A DNA stretch of 7,104 nt from Planctomycetota bacterium. Its GTDB lineage: Bacteria; Planctomycetota; GCA-002687715; DRQF01. The notes beneath the pieces were generated by a model. The model saw only the letters and a program-made list of their open reading frames with translations, ran no database searches and was not told the DNA's origin. Location of the stretch: assembly GCA_015485455.1 (NCBI GenBank), contig WFTN01000601.1, positions 1-7,104 of the forward strand. The letters are read 5' to 3'. Positions within the stretch are counted from its first letter, which is position 1; every line of letters starts with the position of its first letter. Shown piece by piece: positions 1-7,104 of this stretch. Position numbers and translations under genes: made by a program.

Positions 1-24
1 CTCGGAGATGTGTATAAGAGACAG
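1..24. other. Nextera/Tn5 sequencing adapter remnant (artefact)
   Basis: Positions 6-24 read AGATGTGTATAAGAGACAG, the 19-bp Tn5 mosaic end used in Nextera libraries. The preceding CTCGG (1-5) is the tail of the Read-2 adapter arm. This is library-preparation sequence left on the contig end by incomplete trimming, not genomic DNA. True genomic sequence begins at about position 25, in the middle of the acyl-CoA synthetase gene. Any translation or homology search should mask these bases. Confidence 0.97.
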
Positions 25-1148
25 GCTCCTCCGCCGCTCACGATGAAACGGACAGCGCCTCCTAAGGCTGTGCGCAGTTTCGAGTAAACCAGACGATCTG
101 CTAGCATGTGGCAGGGGGCCCAGATGATGGAGCTCAACTGAGCGCTGAGTGTGCCCAGCCCTTTGGCCTTGCAGATGCCGTTGCGGTCGTTCACCATTTG
201 GCCGCCAATAAGCCTTCTTGCGTGAACACACTTTTCACTACCCTTGAGCAGAAATTGGATGAGCTTTTTCTTTCCGGTGGGCAATTTCTCTACCGAGCCC
301 AGAACAGATGAAGCCAGAGACTCCCAGAGCCTTGGCACACCTGCCAGGATTGTTGGTTTGACCCGGGGCATGTCTTTGCGAAGTCGTGATTTTGAAGAGT
401 AGTAAATTGTAGTACCCGAGTTAAGGAGACAATACTCCATGGCCCGCTCGAAAGAGTGCCATGTAGGAAGAAAGCTCAGATAGCGGTCACCGGCCACCAA
501 ATCCAGGACCTGGGGGATGGTGCGGATGTTGTGGAGGATGTTGCCATGGGTGAGGCGTACCCCTTTGGGGTTACCGGTGGTCCCTGAGGTGTAGACGATT
601 GTGGCTAAGTCCCCGTCCTGAACGGATCCCTGGCGGCTGTCTCCAAGGCCGGGGGTTTCAATTTCCGCAGCTTTGCCCAAATCCATGAGGCCTTGCAGGT
701 TCATGATCGTCTTGCCGGGGATACCCAGATCTGGACACTCCCCTTTCATCAAAATGATAAGGCTCAAATTTGATAATTCTGCCAATTGCTCGCGAATTCT
801 CTCCAATAGGGTTGGGTCTTCCAAGAATGTGGCTGTGCATCCACTGTGTTCTAAGACGAAGCCAATTTCTTCTGTTGAGGTGTCTTTGGCCCTTGGGACA
901 TTCACCAAACCGCAGTGAAGGCTTCCAAGATCGGAAATTAGCCAGTGGTCACAATTGTCTGCGATGAGGCCGATGTGGCTTCCTTGGGGGACATGGAGCT
1001 GGATGAGTCCAGCGGCGATCTGACGGGTGGCTAAGCTGACCTCTTGGGCCTTCCAGGAAGGCCGAGCGCAGGCTTTGTTACCCACCAAGAGCTCCTCCAT
1101 GGGTGATTCGTCGAATCGTTCTAAGAGTACGCTGGAAATTGCGGTCAT
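25..1148 (-). CDS. Long-chain acyl-CoA synthetase (AMP-forming), 3'-truncated at contig end
   Basis: This is the N-terminal 374 codons of an AMP-binding, ANL-superfamily ligase that activates a fatty acid with ATP to an acyl-adenylate and then to acyl-CoA. The frame is open without interruption from ATG at 1148 down to the adapter. The P-loop-like A3 motif YTSGTTGNPKGV is at residues 186-197. The A5-region motif FLPTWHSFER is at 226-235 and VPRLWE follows. ADRLVYSKLR (350-359) and the SGGGA segment at the end are typical of the long-chain ACSL/FadD15 group. An upstream in-frame stop at 1187-1185 leaves ATG 1148 as the only ATG start; a weak purine-rich GAGAAG precedes it. Family members are usually about 550-650 residues, so roughly the last third is missing, including the A7/A8 motifs and the C-terminal lid domain. 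The gene is divergent from carB. The family call is firm; chain-length preference cannot be told, and the protein could equally serve lipid recycling. Confidence 0.92.
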
Positions 1149-1285
1149 GCTTCTCTCGATTTCGTCGTTTGTCCTTGGGCTTAGTTAGTTTGTGCTTGTT
1201 TCATCGAATTTGAAAGTACTCGCTTTCCAGATTGTCACAAAGCATCCAGGGGCTTGCTACAGGCCCTCAACTTTGTTCTCTTGTC

Positions 1286-1316
1286 TGGGTCCCAGGCTGG
1301 CCGCCGCTGGGGTCCA
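1286..1316 (+). promoter_or_regulatory. Predicted RNA hairpin in the carB leader, followed by a T-rich tract
   Basis: Bases 1286-1295 (TGGGTCCCAG) can pair with 1307-1316 (CTGGGGTCCA) as a 10-bp stem with an 11-base loop. The two central pairs are G-U wobbles when read as plus-strand RNA; on the minus strand they would be A-C mismatches, so the fold favours carB-sense RNA. A T-rich stretch, TTTTGGTTTTT, lies at 1326-1336, nine bases after the stem. A competing short palindrome, CTGGGTCCCAG (1285-1295), shares the left arm. The arrangement recalls an attenuator, and pyrimidine or arginine control of carB would make sense, but the T-tract is interrupted and set back. Function is inferred only. 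Confidence 0.35.
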
Positions 1317-1384
1317 TCCACAGGATTTTGGTTTTTGAGTTCAAGATCCCAATCCGACAGCTTTACGTGGATCGCGGCCCAGTG

Positions 1385-1389
1385 AAGGA
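1385..1389 (+). promoter_or_regulatory. Ribosome binding site of carB
   Basis: AAGGA lies five bases upstream of the ATG at 1395. It supports this start, which also gives the canonical MPKR N-terminus shared with E. coli CarB. Confidence 0.75.
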
Positions 1390-1394
1390 TAAAG

Positions 1395-4300
1395 ATGCCC
1401 AAGCGCGAGGACATTGAATCGATTTTAGTTATCGGTTCCGGCCCAATCATAATCGGTCAGGCTTGTGAGTTTGATTACTCTGGTACCCAAGGTTTGAAGG
1501 CCTTGCGAGAAGAAGGCTATCGCACAATTCTTGCCAACTCCAATCCGGCCACCATTATGACTGATCCTGATTTGGCTGACCGCACCTACTTGGAGCCATT
1601 GACCCCGGAATTTTTGGAAGAGATCATCAAGCGTGAGAAGCCCGATGCCATTCTCCCCACCTTGGGAGGACAAACCGGGCTCAACTTGGTGTTCGAGTTG
1701 TCCAAGCGGGGTGTCCTTGAGAAGTACGGCGTTGAGTTGATTGGAGCCAGTGAAGAGGTCATTCACAAAGCCGAAGATCGCAGCGCTTTTAAGGCCATCA
1801 TGGATGAGATTGGCCAGGAATCGGCCAAGAGTGGTTTGGCTTACACCATTGAAGAAGCCATCAAAGTAAAAGAAGAGATAGGTCTGCCCTGTGTGATTCG
1901 TCCGGCATTCACTTTGGGTGGGAGTGGCGGTGGCATCGCCTACAACAATGACGAATTTGTCGAAATCGCCACTCGAGGTTTAGACCTCTCCATGGTTTCT
2001 GAGATCTTGGTTGAAGAGTCTATCTTCGGTTGGAAGGAATATGAACTCGAAGTCATGCGTGACCACAAAGACAATGTGGTCATCGTCTGTAGCATCGAGA
2101 ATATTGATCCCATGGGGGTTCACACAGGGGATAGTATCACCGTCGCCCCAGCTCAAACACTCACTGACAAAGAGTATCAACGACTGCGGGATGCATCCTT
2201 AGCAATTATTCGAGCTATTGGCGTTGAGACCGGTGGTTCGAACATTCAATTTGCTGTTGATCCCAAGACCGGTCGTGTGATTGTGATCGAGATGAATCCC
2301 CGGGTCTCCCGCTCATCAGCATTAGCCAGTAAGGCCACGGGTTTTCCTATCGCGAAGATCGCTGCCAAACTTGCTGTGGGCTATACCCTCGATGAGCTCC
2401 AGAACGACATCACCCGGGAAACTCCGGCTTGCTTTGAACCCAGCATTGATTATTGCGTGGTCAAGATTCCCAAATTCGCATTTGAAAAATTCCCAGAATC
2501 AGACACGACTTTGACCACTCAAATGAAAGCTGTTGGGGAGGTGATGGCAATTGGGCGCACGTTCAAAGAGTCCATGCAGAAAGCCCTCCGCTCCATGGAG
2601 AGGGGCCGTGATGGTTTCGGCCTCAGTGCGGACGATTTATGGCTTAGCGGCAATCGTCCTAGCCGCGAAGAAATCCAAGAGAACCTGTGCCGGCCTCACG
2701 ACGAGCGTATCGATTGGTTGCGCTATGCGATCAAAGATGGTTTCACAGCTGAAGAAATCCATGAATTGACTTGTATTGATCCTTGGTACATCCGCAATTT
2801 CTTTGAGATCGTTGGGATGGAGGATCACCTCGGTGAATATGCGACTTTGGCTGAAGTGCCTAAGTTGATTCTCGCCGAGGCGAAACGCTATGGCTTTGCG
2901 GATGCGCAATTGGGACGACTCTTTTCTGTCCCCGAGTCTGAAGTCCGCTCGGTTCGCCTGAACTTAGGCATCAAACCGGTCTATCGTTTGGTTGATACTT
3001 GCGCTGGGGAATTCGAAGCCTACACGCCCTATTACTACTCAACCTATGAAACGGAAGATGAGTCCCGGCCAACGACGGCTAAGAAAATCATCATCCTCGG
3101 GTCCGGCCCTAACCGAATTGGCCAAGGAATCGAATTTGACTATTGCTGTGTCCACGCAGCTTATGGTCTGAAGAAAGACGGCTATGAGACGATCATGGTC
3201 AACTCCAATCCGGAAACCGTTTCCACTGACTACGACACTTCTGACCGTCTTTATTTCGAACCACTGACTTTCGAGGATGTGCTCAACATCTGCGAAAACG
3301 AAAAGCCAGATGGGGTGATCGTCCAGTTGGGCGGTCAAACACCATTGGGTTTGGCAAAGAGACTTGAAGCAGCGGGGGTTCCTATCATCGGAACAAGCCC
3401 TGAAAGCATCGACTTGGCGGAAGACCGGGAACGTTTCAAAGATATCGTCGATGAATTGGGCATCCGGCAACCGGCCAATGATGTTGCCATGACGAAAGAA
3501 GTGGCCTTCGAAATTGCTCAAAGAATCGGCTACCCAGTTTTGGTGCGACCCAGCTATGTCTTGGGTGGCCGGGCCATGCGCATTGTCTATACCGACTCTG
3601 AACTCGAAGAGTATATGAATGAGGCGGTGAAAGTCTCTCCTGCTCATCCTGTCTTGGTGGATAAATTCTTGGAACACGCCATTGAAGTGGATGTTGACGC
3701 CATTGCTGATGGAGAGCGTTGCGTCATCGGCGGCATCATGGAGCAGCTTGAGGAGGCTGGTATTCACAGCGGCGACAGCGCTTGCGTGTTACCGCCACAC
3801 ACCCTTTCAGATGCGATTATTGCTGAATTGTCAGAATTGACGAAAGCTCTGGCGAAGCGCTTGGATGTGCGGGGCTTAATGAATATTCAATGGGCGGTCA
3901 AAGGGACAGAAGTCTACATCATTGAAGTGAATCCTCGGGCTTCACGAACTGTTCCCTTTGTCAGCAAAGCTATCGGCATCCCCTTGGCTCAAATTGGTGC
4001 CCGCGTCATGGGCGGGCGCACTTTGGAATCTCTCGGTTTTACTGAAGAGGTCGTTCCAGAGCACATGGCCGTGAAACACCCCGTTTTCCCTTTTAATAAG
4101 TTCAGCGGAACAGACATTATTCTGACCCCAGAAATGCGATCCACTGGAGAATCCTTAGGAATCGATTTCGACTTGGGATCAGCGTTCGGCAAGGCTTATG
4201 AAGCCACCGGGAATCTCTTGCCTTTAGAGGGATGTGTCTTCATCTCGGTGAAGGATGGCGATAAACGAGAAGTGGTCCCCTTGGCAAGGCAACTCCTGGG

Positions 4301-4634
4301 CTTAGGATTCAAGATCATTGCTACCAAGGGCACAGCCAAAATGCTGACCCGAAACGGTATTGAGAACTCAGTCGTGAAGAAGATTGCTGAAGGGCGCCCC
4401 AATATCACGGATCACCTCAAGAATGATGAGGTCCATCTGGTTATCAACACGCCTTCCGGAGTTGGGCCAAGATTTGACGAGACGAAGATTCGTCAGCTCA
4501 CCGTAACCCGAGGTGTCTCCTGTATCACGACCTTGGCTGCAGCAGACGCTATTATCTCAGCTATCGCGGCCAAAAAGGGACGAGGTATTCGGGTGGCAAG
4601 CGTTCAAGAGTACACCGCAGGAACTGTTACCTGA
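1395..4634 (+). CDS. carB: Carbamoyl-phosphate synthase large subunit
   Basis: The large subunit makes carbamoyl phosphate from bicarbonate, ammonia (supplied by CarA from glutamine) and two ATP, in the cytoplasm, for arginine and pyrimidine synthesis. At 1079 residues it matches the usual length (E. coli 1073). The N-terminal carboxyphosphate domain (about 1-400) keeps R169, the GGSGGG loop from 175, and E299/N301 in EMNPR, at the same numbering as E. coli. An oligomerisation region (about 400-555) follows. The second ATP-grasp (carbamoyl-phosphate) domain carries [16 protein letters not shown]718 in [11 protein letters not shown] and E844 in EVNPRA, each offset by three from E. coli. The C-terminal MGS-like allosteric domain starts near 946 and retains T977, G979, T980, K996 and N1018, equivalents of the E. 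coli nucleotide-effector pocket, with NTP in place of NTT. The start has a good ribosome binding site. carA is not next to it; the left neighbour is a divergent acyl-CoA synthetase. Confidence 0.98.
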   Translation: MPKREDIESILVIGSGPIIIGQACEFDYSGTQGLKALREEGYRTILANSNPATIMTDPDLADRTYLEPLTPEFLEEIIKREKPDAILPTLGGQTGLNLVFELSKRGVLEKYGVELIGASEEVIHKAEDRSAFKAIMDEIGQESAKSGLAYTIEEAIKVKEEIGLPCVIRPAFTLGGSGGGIAYNNDEFVEIATRGLDLSMVSEILVEESIFGWKEYELEVMRDHKDNVVIVCSIENIDPMGVHTGDSITVAPAQTLTDKEYQRLRDASLAIIRAIGVETGGSNIQFAVDPKTGRVIVIEMNPRVSRSSALASKATGFPIAKIAAKLAVGYTLDELQNDITRETPACFEPSIDYCVVKIPKFAFEKFPESDTTLTTQMKAVGEVMAIGRTFKESMQKALRSMERGRDGFGLSADDLWLSGNRPSREEIQENLCRPHDERIDWLRYAIKDGFTAEEIHELTCIDPWYIRNFFEIVGMEDHLGEYATLAEVPKLILAEAKRYGFADAQLGRLFSVPESEVRSVRLNLGIKPVYRLVDTCAGEFEAYTPYYYSTYETEDESRPTTAKKIIILGSGPNRIGQGIEFDYCCVHAAYGLKKDGYETIMVNSNPETVSTDYDTSDRLYFEPLTFEDVLNICENEKPDGVIVQLGGQTPLGLAKRLEAAGVPIIGTSPESIDLAEDRERFKDIVDELGIRQPANDVAMTKEVAFEIAQRIGYPVLVRPSYVLGGRAMRIVYTDSELEEYMNEAVKVSPAHPVLVDKFLEHAIEVDVDAIADGERCVIGGIMEQLEEAGIHSGDSACVLPPHTLSDAIIAELSELTKALAKRLDVRGLMNIQWAVKGTEVYIIEVNPRASRTVPFVSKAIGIPLAQIGARVMGGRTLESLGFTEEVVPEHMAVKHPVFPFNKFSGTDIILTPEMRSTGESLGIDFDLGSAFGKAYEATGNLLPLEGCVFISVKDGDKREVVPLARQLLGLGFKIIATKGTAKMLTRNGIENSVVKKIAEGRPNITDHLKNDEVHLVINTPSGVGPRFDETKIRQLTVTRGVSCITTLAAADAIISAIAAKKGRGIRVASVQEYTAGTVT

Positions 4635-4667
4635 TTGGTCTCTGCGCCTTTTTCGAGAGTTTGACGC
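4635..4667. other. Convergent gap between carB and the gspM-like gene
   Basis: Only 33 bp separate the two convergent stop codons. A T5 run occurs at 4649-4653 after GCGCC, but no adequate GC-rich stem precedes it. The only nearby inverted repeat is a four-base CAGG/CCTG pair (4618-4621 and 4630-4633) overlapping the carB stop. No intrinsic terminator is supported in either direction, so the two transcripts may overlap or end by another mechanism. Confidence 0.5.
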
Positions 4668-5198
4668 TTACTTTTCCCGACGATTAAATCGACGGACGGT
4701 GATTTCCTTGGGAGACCATGAGTCTTCACCCCAAGAGTCTGACCGTTGGCCGATGTCAAAGACCTTGACTTGATATCCTGGCAAGTCCCGTTCGATGTTT
4801 CGGCAGAATTGAGCCAGTATTCGGGCTTTATATTTCTTCTTACGATCGAACGTGAGTTTCCATAGATTTTGATCGTAGACGCGGCCCTTGTCGACGTTGG
4901 GTTTGATGGGGATAGCGATTTCGTCTCGATCGTCCCGAATTCCCAAGGCGGCAGCGTGGCGAGATAATGCCACGCGAACGTTATCAACTGTGACCAACTC
5001 ATTGCGTACGATGTTGCCCAAGTCTCGCTTGTAGCTCAGTTGGCTTTTCTTGATCTTCGCTAAACGATCAACGGATTCTTCGACTTGCTCTTGGACGGCC
5101 CCAATGTCGTTGTAGTAATAGTAGACTTGGTAACCCATGTATCCGATGTTGCCGACAAGTAATAGGAACAACACAACTTTTAGAATGCTCGTACTCAT
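4668..5198 (-). CDS. Single-pass membrane protein, GspM/PilO-like (putative pilus or secretion platform subunit)
   Basis: This 176-residue protein has no sequence motif that names it outright. Residues 1-4 are short and probably cytoplasmic. Residues 5-26 form one hydrophobic helix ending in an aromatic QVYYYY patch. A heptad-like, charged stretch at about 32-62 could be a coiled coil. The C-terminal part (about 112-172) reads as strand (LWKLTFD), helix (ARILAQFCRNIERDLP), strand (YQVKVFDIG) and strand (EITVRRF), like the ferredoxin-like domains of GspM and PilO. Its start overlaps the stop of the upstream PilM/GspL-like gene as TAATG, implying coupled translation and probably a shared complex. 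It is the last gene before convergent carB. The GspM/PilO assignment rests on topology, predicted fold and gene order rather than clear homology. A divergent PilN or an unrelated accessory protein is possible. Confidence 0.65.
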   Translation of the reverse strand: MSTSILKVVLFLLLVGNIGYMGYQVYYYYNDIGAVQEQVEESVDRLAKIKKSQLSYKRDLGNIVRNELVTVDNVRVALSRHAAALGIRDDRDEIAIPIKPNVDKGRVYDQNLWKLTFDRKKKYKARILAQFCRNIERDLPGYQVKVFDIGQRSDSWGEDSWSPKEITVRRFNRREK

Positions 5199-5200
5199 TA
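5196..5200 (-). promoter_or_regulatory. TAATG stop-start overlap (translational coupling)
   Basis: The TAA stop of the upstream gene (5200-5198) and the ATG of the downstream gene (5198-5196) share one base. The upstream sequence offers only a modest purine-rich site (AAAGAAG), so re-initiation by terminating ribosomes is the likely route to matched amounts of the two proteins. Confidence 0.8.
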
Positions 5201-7060
5201 TGTGTCTTCTTTCTCAAAGTTGATGATGAGGGTCTTGTAGACCACAAAGTCGGTTTTCACTTTATGGGTTTCGTATCCACGGCCATCCAAGTCGACATAT
5301 TGAACGTCTTTTGGCAGCGCCTCTAAGTTGTCTTGGAACTTGGCGATGAGTTCTTGGAAACCCAGAATCTTGCCGTCGATTTCGATTTCCTTGGGAATCG
5401 TGAGCCCGAATTCAACCTTGCTCGGAGATGCCTTCATGCGGTCAATGGAGAACTCTTTGACCCCGACTTTCTTCCAACATTGAACTACAGTCTCCAGACG
5501 GTCGAGGCCCGACTTGTAGTCGGAGGGGTCGTCCATCACATTCCGCTTCTTGCCTTTTTTCTTCGACTTACTACGTTTTCGCGTCGATGATGTGCTGCCC
5601 AAGCTGTAAGCCTTGCGTAGCTTCTTGTGCATCTTCTTAAGAGAGCGATCAATGTAGGTGATGCGGTCGAAAGGTTCCTTGCTGTCGGCGCTTGCGCCTT
5701 TGAAGAGTTTTTTCAACTCAGCGGTTTCGTAAGGCACATAGCGCAATTGTTTGGTGCGAATTTCCTTGGGGCTTGCTACCTGCTTGAAGATATTGGCCGC
5801 AGCATTCGCGGCCCGTCTCAGTTTGGCATCTTCGGCTCGGTCAATGGTCTCTAGGAGAATGAAGGCAAAAGTATTGAGAGCGGCCAGAAGAAGAACCAAA
5901 CAAAACAGGGGTACCTTGAGGCGATCGAAACGCTTTGAGAATACGAACTCTTCTTGCCGAAAGTCGAGGGATAAGGGATCTAACCCCAGTTGTTTCATCG
6001 ACAACCCGATGCCGATTGCAGCGGCAGAATTGACGGTCGGCAACTCTGTGCTTGAGAATTTGTGATCTGCCTCGCTCATGACGTCGAGGGTCTTCACCGG
6101 CACCTGCATCGATTCGGCCAGCTCAGAGTTGATTCGTGGCAAACTCGAGCCAGGTCCCGTCAGGAAGATGCAATCGAGAGGCTCTTCCAACTTCGCGGGG
6201 TTGATGCTGCGATAGATTTCTTGGTGCAGGCGCGAAAGTAATTCTGCCTGCCGCTGACGGACGATATCGCGTTCGAGTTCGACAGAAGATTTGGCCGTTT
6301 CGTTGTCATCATCTTCGATGTCGCTGGCACGTACCATGAGATCTTCATCAAGGGTGATGTCTTGTTGAAGGATGGCCTGCGTTCTGGTGTGAGCTTCTTG
6401 GCGATCTATGTCCAAGTCCATAGAGACCCGAGACGTGATGGACTCGGTGCCCATTCGAATCGAACGAATGATGCGTAGCTCACCTTCGTGGATCAGAGTC
6501 ACCATGGTGGAGGAGTAACCGATGTCGCAGATAACGAAAGAATTTGTTGCTGCGACTTCGGGAATAATCTTGCTGGCACCAAAAAGGCCCGCTGCATCCA
6601 AGTCCACGGCCAAGGGATCAACGCCGATTTTTTCTAATGCGGCGAGGATCGCACGGATTTTGTCTTTCTTGGCGGCAATAACAATCAAAGTACTTCGATT
6701 GCCAATCTCCGCGACTTTCAAAAAGCAGATGACGACTTCGTCAATGGAACAAGAGTGCAAGTGGGATTCACTTTCAAACTTGATCACCTTCTTAATCTGT
6801 TCTGGGTCGGTGAATGGGACGGTGATCTCGCGGATTATGCAATCACGGACCGGAACGCCCAAAATGACATGCTCTTTACTGGCTTTGGCGCTTTTGAAGG
6901 CGTCACGGAGAGCTTTCACCAAGGTGGCATCTGAGTCTACACCGGGGGCTTCGAATGATGCTTCACCAAACCCACGCACTTTATATTTCTTGGGGGTGCC
7001 TTCGACATCCACAACGCGAATTGTGTTGCCGGTCACCTGAACGCCCGTTGCTCGAGCCAT
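5198..7060 (-). CDS. PilM/GspL-like actin-fold inner-membrane protein (type IV pilus or type II secretion platform)
   Basis: This 620-residue protein joins a PilM-type cytoplasmic actin-like domain (about 1-355) to one transmembrane helix (about 383-404) and a periplasmic region (405-620). That is the layout of GspL, or of a PilM-PilN fusion. The PilM-type 1C subdomain is seen at about 64-160 (ILGVPVRDCIIREITVP, then a Glu-rich helix). A phosphate-2 motif (ICDIGYSSTMVTL) is at 177-189, and an adenosine-type loop (FLTGPGSSLPRI) is at 299-310. The N-terminal phosphate-1 site reads TGVQVTGNTIRVV and lacks the usual DIG, so ATP hydrolysis is doubtful. LDFRQEEF (365-372) sits before the helix, where GspL proteins carry a comparable NLLQGxF-type segment. 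The periplasmic part has a very basic stretch at 494-506 and a ferredoxin-like C-terminus from about 545. ATG 7060 is preceded directly by an in-frame TAA, which fixes the start; AGAGG lies 10 bases upstream. It probably recruits the coupled downstream protein to a pilus or secretion platform. Whether the system is pilus or type II secretion cannot be decided here. Confidence 0.8.
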   Translation of the reverse strand: MARATGVQVTGNTIRVVDVEGTPKKYKVRGFGEASFEAPGVDSDATLVKALRDAFKSAKASKEHVILGVPVRDCIIREITVPFTDPEQIKKVIKFESESHLHSCSIDEVVICFLKVAEIGNRSTLIVIAAKKDKIRAILAALEKIGVDPLAVDLDAAGLFGASKIIPEVAATNSFVICDIGYSSTMVTLIHEGELRIIRSIRMGTESITSRVSMDLDIDRQEAHTRTQAILQQDITLDEDLMVRASDIEDDDNETAKSSVELERDIVRQRQAELLSRLHQEIYRSINPAKLEEPLDCIFLTGPGSSLPRINSELAESMQVPVKTLDVMSEADHKFSSTELPTVNSAAAIGIGLSMKQLGLDPLSLDFRQEEFVFSKRFDRLKVPLFCLVLLLAALNTFAFILLETIDRAEDAKLRRAANAAANIFKQVASPKEIRTKQLRYVPYETAELKKLFKGASADSKEPFDRITYIDRSLKKMHKKLRKAYSLGSTSSTRKRSKSKKKGKKRNVMDDPSDYKSGLDRLETVVQCWKKVGVKEFSIDRMKASPSKVEFGLTIPKEIEIDGKILGFQELIAKFQDNLEALPKDVQYVDLDGRGYETHKVKTDFVVYKTLIINFEKEDT

Positions 7061-7104
7061 TTATTCAGAACCTCTTTTGCTTCAAGGAATTAGAACGCGC
7101 TTAC
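7061..7104 (-). promoter_or_regulatory. Leader of the PilM/GspL-like gene, with ribosome binding site
   Basis: AGAGG (7075-7071) lies 10 bases before the ATG at 7060. The remaining bases include stop codons in each upstream frame, so the end of a preceding gene could lie here (for example a reading ending KRVLIP or VSAF). Too little sequence is present to identify it, and no promoter can be assigned. Confidence 0.5.

Larger units (their letters stand above)
1149..1394. promoter_or_regulatory. Divergent intergenic region between acyl-CoA synthetase and carB
   Basis: These 246 bp separate two divergently transcribed genes and should contain both promoters. No real small gene is evident; the short open frames here run into carB in the wrong frame or lie antisense. 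For the minus-strand ligase a weak sigma70-like pair can be drawn: TTGTGA (1240-1235) and TACTTT (1218-1213) with a 16-bp spacer, 65 bp before the ATG. This is a poor match and may be chance. No convincing -35/-10 pair was found for carB. The structured leader element at 1286-1316 is listed separately. Confidence 0.5.

Noticed and set aside
6..24. Possible transposon end or -10-like TATAAG at the left edge
   Set aside because: The sequence is exactly the engineered Tn5 mosaic end of a sequencing library attached to adapter bases, so it is an artefact.
108..970. Several 60-80 codon open frames on both strands at the left end
   Set aside because: All overlap the acyl-CoA synthetase, whose uninterrupted minus-strand frame contains the diagnostic AMP-binding motifs.
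1232..1450. Short open frames on both strands spanning the intergenic region and the carB start
   Set aside because: They overlap the conserved CarB N-terminus out of frame or antisense and show no start signal or protein character; a leader peptide is not supported.
3039..3767. A 242-codon open frame on the minus strand inside carB
   Set aside because: It lies wholly antisense to the well-conserved second ATP-grasp region of carB, with no recognisable domain; it is a coding-strand shadow.
1395..4634. Internal similarity between the two halves of carB as a DNA repeat
   Set aside because: This is the ancient ATP-grasp domain duplication common to all CarB proteins, not a recent repeat.
4604..5002. 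A 132-codon minus-strand frame overlapping the gspM-like gene
   Set aside because: It is a shifted frame of the same strand, running across the carB end; the 176-residue frame has the membrane helix, the coupled start and the plausible fold.
6522..7040. A 172-codon plus-strand open frame opposite the PilM/GspL-like gene
   Set aside because: It is antisense to the clearly PilM-like N-terminal domain and has a low-complexity composition typical of a reverse-strand shadow.

Overview
The window looks like the end of a short-read assembled contig from an uncultured or draft-genome Gram-negative bacterium. Bases 1-24 are not biological: they match the Illumina Nextera (Tn5) Read-2 adapter tail and the 19-bp mosaic end. 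They cut the leftmost gene off mid-domain. Base composition is roughly balanced (about 50% GC by eye) and similar across all genes, with no sign of recent transfer. The PilM/GspL-like and GspM/PilO-like pair implies an inner membrane and periplasm. The protein style (divergent GspL/PilM hybrid, ACSL-type ligase) would fit the PVC superphylum or a similar deep lineage, but that placement is only an impression and no marker gene is present.

Layout, left to right. (1) 25-1148, minus strand: the N-terminal 374 codons of a long-chain acyl-CoA synthetase (AMP-forming), truncated by the adapter. (2) 1149-1394: a divergent intergenic region that must hold the starts of both flanking transcripts. It includes a predicted 10-bp RNA hairpin in the carB leader, followed by a T-rich tract. 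(3) 1395-4634, plus strand: a complete carB, the large subunit of carbamoyl-phosphate synthase, with all domains and the catalytic residues checked intact. carA is not adjacent. (4) 4635-4667: a 33-bp convergent gap without a convincing terminator. (5) 4668-5198 and 5198-7060, both minus strand: a two-gene unit coupled by a TAATG overlap. The upstream gene encodes a 620-residue protein with a PilM-type actin-like cytoplasmic domain, one membrane helix and a periplasmic domain (the topology of GspL). The downstream gene encodes a 176-residue single-pass protein resembling GspM/PilO. (6) 7061-7104: the leader of that unit, running off the window.

The acyl-CoA synthetase and CarB belong to unrelated housekeeping pathways (fatty acid activation; arginine and pyrimidine synthesis). 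The right-hand pair probably forms the inner-membrane assembly platform of a type IV pilus or type II secretion-like machine, and its partner genes should lie beyond position 7104. No RNA gene, CRISPR array, insertion sequence or phage element was seen. The most unusual content is the divergent platform pair; the rest is ordinary core metabolism.
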